Source: CBDEFX01 sp965237635
GTDB taxonomy: Bacteria > Chloroflexota > Dehalococcoidia > Lucifugimonadales > CAUZJF01
Assembly (NCBI GenBank): GCA_965237635.1
Contig: CBDEFX010000002.1
Location: forward strand, 2,232,001 to 2,296,000
Length of the DNA: 64,000 bases
Direction of reading: 5' to 3'
Shown: in pieces, positions 7,994-16,463 of the stretch
Layout of the letters: the number at the start of each line of letters is the position of its first letter
Numbering within the stretch: position 1 is the stretch's first letter
Program-made: the position numbers and the translations under genes
The notes under the pieces: generated by a model
The model's input: only the letters and a program-made list of their open reading frames with translations
Told to the model about the DNA's origin: nothing
The model's database searches: none

Positions 7994-8863
7994 ATGCCAC
8001 CGAGGTCGATCTGGAAAGGCGCCATCAGCTTTGGAATGGTGGCGATCCCAGTGAAGCTCTACCCGGCGACCCAGAGTAAGAACATCGCGTTCATCACGCT
8101 ACACAGCACCTGCCAGACCCGGCTACGTCAGAAGCGCTACTGCTCGACTCATGACGCGGAGGTCGAGCTGGCGGAGGTGGTCAAGGGGTACGAGTACGCC
8201 AAAGACCAGTACGTGGTCATGGAGGAGGCGGACTTCCAGAACCTGCCTGTCCCATCTACCCACACCGTCGATATCGCCCATTTCGTCGATCTAAAGGAGA
8301 TCGATCCAATATACTTTGACCGCAGCTACGTGCTGGAACCCGAGAGCGTCGGGGAGAAGCCCTTTTACCTGCTTCGAAAGACTCTGGAAAACACCAGCCG
8401 CGTGGCGGTCGCCAAGGTCTCCCTGCGGCAAAAGGAGCATCTGTGCACTCTGAGGCCGTATGGCCAGGCCATCATCATGGCTACGATGTACTACCCGGAC
8501 GAGTTGCGCAGCCTCGAGGAGCTGACTTTACCGGAGGAAGACTCTCTGGTAAGCGACGCGGAACTGCAGATGGCCGCGACCCTGGTCGACCAGCTGACCG
8601 GCTCTTTTGAGCCTGACCAGCACGAGGACGAGTATCGAGCGGCGGTGGAGAAAGCCATCGAAGCAAGACTCACGTCGGCCGAGCCGGTCACGGCCGCGCC
8701 TGCTCCTGCGAGGGGCAAGGTCGTGGACCTGATGGCGGCTCTGAGAGACAGCATCGAGCTCGTGAAAGAGGAGTCGGCCAAGAAGGAGCGCAAGACCTCG
8801 GCGGCCAAACCCAGGTCCGGCAGGAAGCCGGCTAAAGAGCCGGTCCCGTCACAGACGGCCTGA
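7994..8863 (+). CDS. ku: Ku protein (non-homologous end joining)
   Basis: 289-residue bacterial Ku, the homodimeric ring that threads onto DNA ends and recruits LigD. It begins with the family signature MPPRSIWKGAISFGMVAIPV. Other conserved blocks are CSTHDAEVE, YEYAKDQYVVMEEADF, VDLKEIDPIYFDRSYVLEP, KPFYLLRKTLE and LRPYGQAIIMATMYYPDELR. The last ~55 residues form the Lys/Ala/Pro-rich tail (KKERKTSAAKPRSGRKPAK) that in this family mediates LigD recruitment and DNA contacts. The start is secured by an AGGAGGTGA site. It is convergent with ligD, whose stop lies 22 bp away. Stop codon TGA, with no room for read-through. Confidence 0.96.
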   Translation: MPPRSIWKGAISFGMVAIPVKLYPATQSKNIAFITLHSTCQTRLRQKRYCSTHDAEVELAEVVKGYEYAKDQYVVMEEADFQNLPVPSTHTVDIAHFVDLKEIDPIYFDRSYVLEPESVGEKPFYLLRKTLENTSRVAVAKVSLRQKEHLCTLRPYGQAIIMATMYYPDELRSLEELTLPEEDSLVSDAELQMAATLVDQLTGSFEPDQHEDEYRAAVEKAIEARLTSAEPVTAAPAPARGKVVDLMAALRDSIELVKEESAKKERKTSAAKPRSGRKPAKEPVPSQTA

Positions 8864-8885
8864 TTCCGGCGCGGCCGCTTACCGT

Positions 8886-11606
8886 CTACTCTTTCTCCAG
8901 AAGCCGACTCAGATCGTGCTTGGCCTCGAGCACGTCGGCCCACAGGTCGCCGACCTGCTCGACTCTCTCCGGAACGGTCTCGATAGTGAAGTCCGTCGGG
9001 TAAATCTCGTTCAGCTCGTCCCATCGGACGGGCGTTGAGACCGGAGCGCCTGGAAGTGGCCTCAGAGAGTAGATCGAGGCCATGTTCTTGCCCCTGACGT
9101 TCTGATTGTGGTCGAGGAAGATCTTGCCGGCGCGCTTGCTCACAGTCCACTCCATCGTCACATCCATTGGCCGGCTTTGCATCAGAAATCGGCCAATCGT
9201 CTCACAGGTCTTGCGGGTGACGCCATACTCGTACTGGCGCTGTACAGGCACGTAGGCATGCAGGCCCGTCTTGCCCGACGTCTTAACGAACGACGATAGC
9301 GATAGCTCGTCCAGGATGTCCTTGAGGGCGAGCGCCACCTCCCGAGTCTTCGTGAAGGCGTGCCGGTTTAGCTCCGGTTCATCACCCTCTTTCTCCTTAC
9401 CCGAGTAGATATACGGGTCCAGGTCGAACACGACGAAATCGGGATAGCTCAACGCACTCCCCTTGATCGCCTCGCTTGAGCCTGCGAAGTCGGTGGTCAG
9501 GTGAGTCCCATCGGGCTCTAACACGGTTCGAGAGAGCCACGGGTGTAGCTCGAGGTCGGCAAGCTGGGCCAGCCAGACCAGCGTGGGAAGGTTGTTGACC
9601 ATGATGTACTCCACGTCCCCCTCGTTATGGGAGGAGAAGAGCCGCACGGTCTCCACGAACTCGGGTATGTCTTGCGTCCAGTTCTTCTGATAGAAGCTGT
9701 CGCCGAGAATACCGTTGGGGTATCGCGTCAGAGTAAGGGGCCTGTCCCTGAGGTGGGTGAGCAGCACGGGCGCCATGGCGGTGTAGTACCGGATCATGTC
9801 CCCTTTTGTCAGAGCCGAGCGTCCGTCCGTCGCAAGCCAGAACTCCTTGTTGAGGTTGGTAAGAGCGACACGGTCGCTGCCGAGCTCCAAGAGCAACTTT
9901 TCTTCGTCGCCCGAGAGCTGCACTAGCGCCTTGTCTACAATGTCCTGCTCCAGTCCATCGTCGGCCGCCGGCTCGTTCGGCTCGGATGGAACGCCGGCGT
10001 CCGGGCGCTCCCGAATGACAGTAAGGGGACTCACCTCGGGCCTCAGCCCAAGGAAGACGGGTGCCCGAAGTCGGTCCTCGTGCGTCCACTCCGAGAACTT
10101 GACCTGGACCACGAGGTCTGGGCTGACCCAAATCAGTTCTTTGTCCTCCACATCTTGTTCGTCGGAGAACGGGGACTCGTCGGAGCGCAGCCCTTCCAGG
10201 GTCTCGTGAAGCGACTCGAGGGTCGATTCGTCGAAGCCGCTGCCCGCCTTGCCCGCGTACGTCAGTTTGTCGGCATCGTAGTAGCCGAGCAACAGCGAAC
10301 CGAAAAACGCGGAACGTGCCCCCGAGCCCTCCGTGTAGCCCCCGACCACGAACTCCTGGGCCTGGACGTGCTTTATCTTCAGCCACGAGCCACTCCTCGC
10401 GCCCGGCTCGTACAAGCTCTGGCGTCGCTTGGCCACCATTCCCTCGAGGCCCATCTTTACAGCACCCCTGAAGAACGACTCGCCATCCTCCTCGACGTGC
10501 TGGACTACCTCTATCGAGTCTCCCGGGAGCACCTTCTGCGACAACAGTGCTTTGCGCTCGGACAGCGGGAGGCGCTGCAGGTCTCTGCCGCCGGCGTAGG
10601 GCAGGTCGAAGACGTAATACACGATCCTTGAAGTGCCGTCAGGAGGAGATGTCTTGATACCCTTTAGCCAGCCGGTCCTCTGCTGTATCAACCCGAAGCT
10701 TGGCATGCCGTCCTCGTCCAGGGCGACTATCTCTCCATCTAACACGACCTCATCTTCCGGCTGGGTCGACAAGTCCGCGACCACTTCGGGGAAGTGCTCG
10801 GTCAGATCCTTCCCGTTTCGGCTGCGCAGGACGACCTCGCCCCCTCGAACGAACGCTACTGCGCGGAACCCGTCGAGCTTTGGCTCGAACAACCACTCCG
10901 GATGCGAGAAGGGCTTGTCTCCCAGCCGGGCCATCATCGGCTTCAGGGTGGACGGAAACTCGGCTTCCCGCCCGTTTGATTCCGCTGTGCCCGCTGGGTC
11001 CGGCAGCCGGCCTGCCTTGAGGTCGGCGATCGTCAGCCCGGAGACGACCGACCGGTCTTCCTTTAGGACGTCGCGGGAGGCGTCGGCATACCCGTCTTTG
11101 TGCTTTATCAGAAGCCAATCGGTGGGGCTACGTGTGGTCCGCACGAGCGTCCACGAGCCACGAAGCTTGTGCCCCCGAAGGGTGAAAGACAGCTTCCCAG
11201 CCTCCAATCCCTGGCGCATCCGCTCTTCGGCCTCTTCTCGATTCCCGAACGACAGCCGCCCGCCTTCATCAGGAGAATAGACACCGGCGTCCCATACGAT
11301 CACGTGGCCGGCGCCGTAGCTGCCCTTCGGGATTACGCCCTCGAAGGTCCTGTAGTCGAATGGGTGGTCCTCGACCATAACCGCGAGCCGTTTTTCTTCA
11401 GAATCGAGCGAGGGACCCTTCGGAACAGGCCACGACTTGAGGACGCCGTCGACCTCCAGCCGAAAGTCGTAGTGCAGGCGGCGAGCGGCATGCTTCTGCA
11501 CGACGAACGCAAGGTTACCGGTCGGCTGCCGACTGTCGGCTGGCGCCGGCTCCATGGTGCGATCGAAATCGCGTTTTTCGTCGTAGCCTTCCAGCGTCAC
11601 GGGCAC
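8886..11606 (-). CDS. ligD: Multifunctional NHEJ DNA ligase LigD (PE-LIG-POL)
   Basis: 906-residue LigD with all three activities. The 3'-phosphoesterase domain spans about residues 30-165 (QKHAARRLHYDFRLE; His81 in DHPFDY). The ATP-dependent ligase domain covers about 220-530 (active-site Lys243 in FEPKLDGFR, GLEGMVAKR, SWLKIKH). The PrimPol-type polymerase domain covers about 590-880 (LTNLNKEFW, FDLDPY metal-binding Asp pair, KTSGKTGLHAYVP). The order PE-LIG-POL is one of several natural arrangements. The start is GTG at 11606, with GAGG upstream. A TGCTATAAT extended -10 lies 20 nt before it and the gene diverges from the DUF72 gene. With Ku and the extra ligase it makes a complete two-component NHEJ system. 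Confidence 0.96.
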   Translation of the reverse strand: MPVTLEGYDEKRDFDRTMEPAPADSRQPTGNLAFVVQKHAARRLHYDFRLEVDGVLKSWPVPKGPSLDSEEKRLAVMVEDHPFDYRTFEGVIPKGSYGAGHVIVWDAGVYSPDEGGRLSFGNREEAEERMRQGLEAGKLSFTLRGHKLRGSWTLVRTTRSPTDWLLIKHKDGYADASRDVLKEDRSVVSGLTIADLKAGRLPDPAGTAESNGREAEFPSTLKPMMARLGDKPFSHPEWLFEPKLDGFRAVAFVRGGEVVLRSRNGKDLTEHFPEVVADLSTQPEDEVVLDGEIVALDEDGMPSFGLIQQRTGWLKGIKTSPPDGTSRIVYYVFDLPYAGGRDLQRLPLSERKALLSQKVLPGDSIEVVQHVEEDGESFFRGAVKMGLEGMVAKRRQSLYEPGARSGSWLKIKHVQAQEFVVGGYTEGSGARSAFFGSLLLGYYDADKLTYAGKAGSGFDESTLESLHETLEGLRSDESPFSDEQDVEDKELIWVSPDLVVQVKFSEWTHEDRLRAPVFLGLRPEVSPLTVIRERPDAGVPSEPNEPAADDGLEQDIVDKALVQLSGDEEKLLLELGSDRVALTNLNKEFWLATDGRSALTKGDMIRYYTAMAPVLLTHLRDRPLTLTRYPNGILGDSFYQKNWTQDIPEFVETVRLFSSHNEGDVEYIMVNNLPTLVWLAQLADLELHPWLSRTVLEPDGTHLTTDFAGSSEAIKGSALSYPDFVVFDLDPYIYSGKEKEGDEPELNRHAFTKTREVALALKDILDELSLSSFVKTSGKTGLHAYVPVQRQYEYGVTRKTCETIGRFLMQSRPMDVTMEWTVSKRAGKIFLDHNQNVRGKNMASIYSLRPLPGAPVSTPVRWDELNEIYPTDFTIETVPERVEQVGDLWADVLEAKHDLSRLLEKE

Positions 11607-11625
11607 CGGTCCTCACTGGGTGAGA

Positions 11626-11634
11626 ATTATAGCA
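11626..11634 (-). promoter_or_regulatory. Extended -10 of ligD
   Basis: Minus strand TGCTATAAT. The predicted start of transcription is near 11619, 13 nt before the GTG start. No good -35 is visible, as is usual for TGn extended promoters. Confidence 0.5.
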
Positions 11635-11671
11635 ACATCTGGACCCGCTTCCGAGCAGTCGCGGCCGCCTA

Positions 11672-11680
11672 TGCTAGAAT
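11672..11680 (+). promoter_or_regulatory. Extended -10 of the DUF72 gene, probably leaderless
   Basis: TGCTAGAAT ends at 11680 and the ATG begins at 11687, so the A of the start codon falls at about +1. The six bases between (gccgcc) are too few for a ribosome-binding site. Confidence 0.5.
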
Positions 11681-11686
11681 GCCGCC

Positions 11687-12391
11687 ATGATCCTGGTCGG
11701 AACGTCCGGCTACAACTACCCTGAGTGGAAGGGGAGCTTCTACCCGTCAGACCTGCCGGCACGGAAGATGCTGGGCTACTATGCCGAACACTTCTCGACT
11801 GTGGAAATCAACTACACGTTCTACCGGATGCCGACTGAAAAGGTCCTCGGGGAATGGGCCAGCACGACCCCTGAAGGCTTCATGTTCACACTAAAGGCGC
11901 CGCGACGCATCACTCATCAGGCCAGGCTGCGGGACTGCGAAGACCTGCTGGACACCTTCTGTAGCCGGGCTCTCACGCTTGGCCCAAAGCTCGGCGTGCT
12001 CCTCTTCCAGCTACCGCCGTGGGCCAAGAAAGATGTCGAGCTGCTGACCACGTTCCTCGGATGGATGCCCGGGGATATTCGTGCAGCTTTCGAGTTCCGA
12101 AACTCGTCCTGGTATGCCTCAGAGGTCTACGCCGCTCTCAGAGACAAAAACCTTGCTCTGTGCATCACCGATACCGAAAAGGACACCGCCCCCATGGAGA
12201 TGACAGCCGACTACACCTATTTCCGCCTGCGCGACGAAGGCTACAAGCCTTCGGACATCGCGCGGTGAGGGGACACGATCGCCGAACATGCGTCGGACCT
12301 GAAAGACGCCTTCGTCTACTTCAAACACGAAGAGGAAGGCAAGGGCGCCGAGTTCGCTCAGACACTGGTCCAAAACCTGGAGTCTCGATAG
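11687..12391 (+). pseudogene. DUF72 family protein, interrupted by in-frame TGA
   Basis: DUF72 proteins are TIM-barrel proteins of unknown function, about 240 residues long. The frame opens with the family signature ILVGTSGYNYPEWKGSFYP and continues through VEINYTFYRMP, FMFTLKAPRRITH, LGVLLFQLPP and ADYTYFRLRDEGY. Codon 194 (12266-12268) is TGA where the family has the conserved Trp of an 'I..W' helix. The same frame then continues GDTIAEHASD...AFVYFKHEEEG to TAG at 12391, the expected C terminus including the invariant YFKHE block. One G-to-A change (TGG to TGA) explains the break. It would yield a 193-residue truncated product unless suppressed. The gene diverges from ligD. Confidence 0.85.
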
Positions 12392-12703
12392 AGAGTTCCT
12401 GACCGGCCAAGTACTGCCGCCCATTCCGAGTGCTACGATGAATCTGAGAGACGTGGCATTTTGTGCGGCCTGTACCGCCTCTGTTCCTTCGCATTCAGCT
12501 CAGAACTCAATCCATCGGTTCACTTCGTACACTACTGACTTCCCAAGTTGGCAGTTCGTCCGGCGAGGAGATGGTCATGCTAACTCTGTTCGGTTCGATT
12601 GCCGTCGGCGTAATGATGTTCTCCTACTGGCTCGAGGTTCGCTCGAAGTGGTTTGTGCTGGCCTTCGCCGCCGGATCGGGGGCCACTAAGGTGGACCCCA
12701 TTA

Positions 12704-13639
12704 TTAAGACAGCACGAGGGCTAAATTAAGAGAGTCTCCCACCCCTGCGCTAGGTTTCACCAAGCCCGATGGCAGCCCTGCTTCTTCAGCTGCTGCTCCC
12801 CTTTCTTCCTGGCCATGTTGGTACACCTCTGCTGGGGTCCGGTAGCCCAAAGCCTGGTGAGGCCTCTGCCGGTTGTAGAACTCCAGGTAGGCATTGATCC
12901 CAGTTCGGGCCTCGGCGACGGTCTGGTAAGCTTTCAGATACACCTCCTCGTACTTGATGCTCCGCCACAGCCGCTCCACGAAGATGTTGTCCAGGTACCT
13001 ACCCTTACCATCCATGCTGACCTGGACCCTCTGCTCCTGCAACGTCTGGGTAAAGGCCTCACTGGTGAACTGACTCCCCTGGTCGGTGTTGAATATCTCC
13101 GGTCGTCCCTTACCCAGGGCTTCCTCCAACGCCGCCACGCAGAAGCTGGTGTCCATGGTGTTGGAGAGCTTCCAGGCCAGCACGTGCCGGCTGTGCCAGT
13201 CCATGATGGCCACCAGGTACAGGAAGCCCTTCGGCATGGGGATGTAGGTGATGTCCGCGGCCCAGACCTGGTCGACCCGATTAACCTCCACTCCCTTCAG
13301 CAGATAGGGAAAGATCCGGTGTCCCGGCGCTGGTTTGCTGGTGTTGGGACGCCGGTAGATGGCTTCCAGACCCATCAACCGCATCAGCCTTCGAACCCTT
13401 TTTCGGCTCACCAGATAGCCCTGTTGCAGCAGCCAGGCCTTCATCTTCCTGGAGCCGTAGAAGGGGGTCTTCAAATACTGACGGTCCATCAGGGCCATCA
13501 ACTCCAGGTCTTCTGCCCTGGTCGGTACCGACCGGTAGTACACCGAGGCCCGGCTGACGTCCAGCAGGATACATTGACGCACCAAAGACAGCTGCTGGTG
13601 GTCTCGGTCTATCATGGCTCGCCGTATGCTGCGACTCAT
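12704..13639 (-). CDS. IS3-family transposase OrfB (DDE integrase core)
   Basis: 311-residue catalytic subunit. An HTH_21-like N terminus (ASVYYRSVPTRAEDLELM...FYGSRKMKAWL) precedes the rve integrase core. The core contains WAADITYIPM with the first catalytic Asp, NTDQGSQFTSEAF with the second, and the Glu near NIFVERLWRSIKYEEVYLKAY. The C terminus is YNRQRPHQALGYRTPAEVY. Its ATG overlaps the TGA of orfA (ATGA), so translation is probably coupled rather than dependent only on the -1 frameshift common in IS3. Residues look intact. Confidence 0.93.
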   Translation of the reverse strand: MSRSIRRAMIDRDHQQLSLVRQCILLDVSRASVYYRSVPTRAEDLELMALMDRQYLKTPFYGSRKMKAWLLQQGYLVSRKRVRRLMRLMGLEAIYRRPNTSKPAPGHRIFPYLLKGVEVNRVDQVWAADITYIPMPKGFLYLVAIMDWHSRHVLAWKLSNTMDTSFCVAALEEALGKGRPEIFNTDQGSQFTSEAFTQTLQEQRVQVSMDGKGRYLDNIFVERLWRSIKYEEVYLKAYQTVAEARTGINAYLEFYNRQRPHQALGYRTPAEVYQHGQEERGAAAEEAGLPSGLVKPSAGVGDSLNLALVLS

Positions 13640-13920
13640 AGACCGGACCTTTCCGACAAAAAATCGCGTTCCACCTTCAGCTGGCCGATGTGCCGGTAGA
13701 GGTGGTTAATCTGAGCTTCCTTGGCTTTCTCCTGGGATTTCTGATTGGTGGCAAATAGCTCCGGGGCTCCTTCCGCCAGGGCCCTTTTCCAGGCGTGAAT
13801 CTGACTGGGATGGACCTCAAATCGGCTGGCCAGCTGGGCGATGGTCTCTTCCCCCGCAAGGGCGGCCAAGGCCACCTTGGCCTTGAACGCCGGACTGTGC
13901 TTATTCCTCGTCTGCTTCAT
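13636..13920 (-). CDS. IS3-family transposase OrfA (HTH)
   Basis: 94-residue DNA-binding subunit that recognises the IS ends. HTH_Tnp_1 core: HSPAFKAKVALAALAGEETI, then QLASRFEVHPSQIHAWKRAL, followed by a leucine-zipper-like tail. The start at 13920 is preceded by GGAGGAGCAGGAC; an ATG at 13935 is also in frame. It shares the ATGA overlap with orfB. Confidence 0.9.
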   Translation of the reverse strand: MKQTRNKHSPAFKAKVALAALAGEETIAQLASRFEVHPSQIHAWKRALAEGAPELFATNQKSQEKAKEAQINHLYRHIGQLKVERDFLSERSGL

Positions 13921-14160
13921 GTCCTGCTCCTCCACGTCGGTTAGTTGCCGGTTATTTTAGGAGCTGGACTCTCTCTTAGCCAGTTGTCTAGTTTTTGGGT
14001 ACCACCTCACACTTCTCTGTACAGCGGGCTCGTGGAGGCCTACCCCATCACCGTCATCGAGGCGGCGTGGGCGGTGATCGCCCTACAGAGATTCTTCAGA
14101 AGGCAACGTCAGGAGGCGCAGGCGTAAGGTTTCTCCGGATGAGGCTACAGCCAAAGCTTC

Positions 14161-14532
14161 TCAACTCTTCGCCGGCTTCTTCTTGGTTGGCTTCGGCTTG
14201 AGGGATGCCACGTACGAGTAGCTAATCTCAAAGTACGTCTTCAACTCTTCCGTCTTCTTTAGGAGAGTGTCGGGGACTTCAACGTACTCCTTCATGACCG
14301 TTCCATGCTGCTCGCAGAGTTTGGTTGCGTACTTCTCCAGAAACGATTCCCGTTCTTCAGCCGGGAGCCGGAGGGCTAGTTTACCCTCTTCGGTCAGGAA
14401 GCTGAACATGTGACCATTTAAAGAGGTATAGGGCGTCGTCGCACCCTTCCGGTCAACGCTCGGATTCGTTGCTACGAGCTTTTCGTACAAGTCGAGATTG
14501 GCCGCTTTTGCCTCGTTCGCCGCTGTGGTCAT
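14161..14532 (-). CDS. TfoX N-terminal-domain-like protein
   Basis: 123-residue protein resembling the TfoX/Sxy N-terminal fold: GHMFSFLTEEGKLALRLPAE, then FLEKYATKLCEQHG, then VMKEYVEVPDTLLKKTEEL. In that family the pattern is 'G.mFa.l..dgk.aLRLp...r......G..pm.eyv.vp..l'. The C-terminal Lys/Pro tail (KPKPTKKKPAKS) is basic. The domain occurs in many small proteins of unknown function and does not by itself imply competence control. The start at 14532 is supported by AAGGAGGAG. Copy 1 of the IS1380 element begins 20 bp upstream, so its native promoter has probably been displaced. Ends in TGA. Confidence 0.65.
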   Translation of the reverse strand: MTTAANEAKAANLDLYEKLVATNPSVDRKGATTPYTSLNGHMFSFLTEEGKLALRLPAEERESFLEKYATKLCEQHGTVMKEYVEVPDTLLKKTEELKTYFEISYSYVASLKPKPTKKKPAKS

Positions 14533-14552
14533 GCCACTCCTCCTTGGCCTAA

Positions 14553-16255
14553 GCCCGAATCCACCGAAGGACGGCCTTGGGGACAGCCCTTGGAGAAGCC
14601 AGCGGGTGCTCCTGTGAATCTGGGATAATGGTTTTGGAACAGAAACCCGCCCGGAAACAAGGAGCACCCAATAGATGCTGCCACAGAACAAACCCGACCG
14701 TATCCGCATCCTCTTTGACGACCATCGCCTGGTGGCCAATGCCGACCTGCTCCTGCCGGCCACCCTCGCCCGGCACCTGGGCCTGCGAGAACTCGTCGAC
14801 CATCACCTTGACCTCGGCGGAGCGCCGGGACGGGCGAACACTGGGGACAAGATGCTGACGCTGGTCGCTTCCGCGCTGGCAGGCGGCGACTGCATCGACG
14901 ACGCCGATGCGCTGCGCGCTGGTGGGACGGTCGGTGTTCTAGGCTGCGTGGTCAAGGCGCCATCCACCCTGGGCACCTTCCTGCGCAGCTTCCGGTGGGG
15001 GCATGTCCGTCAACTTGACCGCGTGAGCCGCCAGTTGTTGGCCCGGGCCTGGGCCGCTGGGGCCGGACCCGGCGACTCGCCCCTGACCATCGACCTGGAC
15101 TCGACCATCTGCGAGACCTATGGACTGGCCAAGGAGGGAGCGCGCCACCACGGCTATACCGGCGCCCGCGGCTATCACCCGCTGCTGGCCATTGCCGCCG
15201 GCACCGGCGAGGTGCTGATGTCCCGGCTGCGCGAGGGCCGGGCCAACACCGCCCGTGGCGCCGCCCACTTCTTGCGTGAGACGGTGGGGCGGGCGCGCTA
15301 CGGCGGGACCAGGGGACAACTCACGGTGCGGGCGGACAGCGGCTTCTACGCCCACACTGTCGTTGCCGCCTGCCGGGAAATGGATGTCCGCTTCTCTATC
15401 ACCATCCGCCAGCGCGCCAGCCTGCGGGACCTGATCGAGGCGATACCAGAGGAGGACTGGACGCCGATTCCCTACTGGATGGACGGCGCCGCCGATGTGG
15501 CCGAGACGACTTACACCCCGTTCCAGACCAAGCCGGACGCCGCGCCGGTGCGGCTCATTGTCCGGCGGGTGAAGCCGACGCCCGGTTCCCAGCTCGCCCT
15601 CTTCGCCAGATACAGCTATCACGCCTTCATCACCGACCGCGATGGGGAGACGCTGGAACTGGAGGCCGATCATCGCCACCACGCCGAGGTCGAGAACGCC
15701 ATACGCGACCTCAAGTACGGCGTCGGGCTGAACCACATGCCGTCGGCGCGCTTCGCCGCCAACGGCGCCTGGCTGGCGGTCCAGACGATGGCGCATAACC
15801 TGGCCCGCTGGACAGCGCGGATTGGTCTGGGCGAACGGACCGTGATCACCAAGACCCTCAGGCGGCGGGTCTTCGCTCTGGTGGGACGGATCACCCGCTC
15901 GGCGCGCCGCCTCACTTTGCATCTCCCCCGGCGCTGGTCTTGGGAAACCCAGTTCAGTCGCGCCTTGGCCCGGCTGCAAGCCATTCCGTTCCCGGCCTGA
16001 CGGCCAGCCTGCAACTGACTCAACGTCCCCGCAATCTCGCGCCACCCCGGTCGCGAGAGTCCCCTGCTGCGTATCCTCTCGCCTTCCCGCGCATCGCAAC
16101 TCCCGCATAGGGCCTTAGGGGCCCTGTGCGGCGACTGAAGACCGTCCGCCGGCCTCCCATCTACCCCAACCCCAGGCCATCTCCCCTGTAGCTCCCTCAC
16201 CCACCCCCTTCCGCTGTCCTCACGCCGTCCATCGGTGTCCTTCGGTGGATTCGGG
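14553..16255 (+). mobile_element. IS1380-family insertion sequence, copy 1
   Basis: About 1.70 kb. The terminal inverted repeat cccgaatccaccgaagga is present at both ends. Flanking bases are CTAA on the left and TTAG on the right, not an exact TTAA duplication. It is clearly diverged from copies 2 and 3, which are almost identical to each other. Confidence 0.88.
14675..16000 (+). CDS. IS1380-family transposase, copy 1 (intact)
   Basis: 441-residue DDE transposase. Blocks expected in the family are present: LTIDLDSTICETYG with the first Asp, GYHPLLAIAAGTGEVLMSRL, LTVRADSGFYAH with the second Asp, and the distal ...HAEVENAIRDLKYGVGLNHMP with the Glu. No lesion is seen over the full length. Compared with copy 3 (36096-37421) it has many substitutions but no gaps, so it is a distinct sub-lineage that arrived separately. 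Ends in TGA. Confidence 0.93.
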   Translation: MLPQNKPDRIRILFDDHRLVANADLLLPATLARHLGLRELVDHHLDLGGAPGRANTGDKMLTLVASALAGGDCIDDADALRAGGTVGVLGCVVKAPSTLGTFLRSFRWGHVRQLDRVSRQLLARAWAAGAGPGDSPLTIDLDSTICETYGLAKEGARHHGYTGARGYHPLLAIAAGTGEVLMSRLREGRANTARGAAHFLRETVGRARYGGTRGQLTVRADSGFYAHTVVAACREMDVRFSITIRQRASLRDLIEAIPEEDWTPIPYWMDGAADVAETTYTPFQTKPDAAPVRLIVRRVKPTPGSQLALFARYSYHAFITDRDGETLELEADHRHHAEVENAIRDLKYGVGLNHMPSARFAANGAWLAVQTMAHNLARWTARIGLGERTVITKTLRRRVFALVGRITRSARRLTLHLPRRWSWETQFSRALARLQAIPFPA

Positions 16256-16310
16256 ATTAGACGGCTTGCACAAGAAATGTCGCGTGGTCCGAGCCGCCCT
16301 TCGACGAGCT

Positions 16311-16462
16311 CCCTTCGATACGTCCCGATGCGGCATCGGGACTACTCAGGGCGAACGGTGAATCTGAACCTACGTTCGTGGTGAGCTCCGACAGGTCCCC
16401 CGATGCCGCATCGGGGGATCTGTCGAACCAGGGCCCCGGTTGCGACTTTAGGTGCAAAGCCG
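16311..16462 (+). repeat. Interspersed repeat R1, most complete copy
   Basis: Contains the left part seen at 6503 and 32068 and the right part seen at 1-121, so it defines the ~150-bp unit: cccttcgatacgtcccgatg ... gtgagctccgacag ... ccgatgccgcatcgg ... tgtcgaacca ... aggtgcaaagcc. Two separate palindromes of the type CCCGATGCGGCATCGGG lie within it. Confidence 0.75.
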
Positions 16463-16463
16463 C

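Larger units (their letters stand above)
12687..14009 (-). mobile_element. IS3-family insertion sequence
   Basis: 1,323 bp. The ends are imperfect inverted repeats (TAAGGTGGACCC... and TGAGGTGGTACCC...), and the flanks share the 3-bp duplication CAC (12684-12686 and 14010-14012), typical of IS3. It carries orfA and orfB on the minus strand. The element looks complete and potentially active. Confidence 0.9.
12577..14127 (+). pseudogene. Small membrane protein gene split by an IS3 element
   Basis: The 5' part (12577-12686) encodes MLTLFGSIAVGVMMFSYWLE and a second apolar stretch, WFVLAFAAGSGA. The 3' part (14013-14127) encodes YSGLVEAYPITVIEAAWAVIALQRFF. Removing the insertion and one copy of the CAC target duplication restores one uninterrupted 74-residue frame. 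The restored product would have about three hydrophobic segments and a basic tail; small proteins of this 'YwLE.RS..FVLaFA...WaviALqRF' type are unnamed. The start at 12577 has GAGGAG 6 nt upstream. As it stands the 5' part reads into the IS. Confidence 0.8.
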
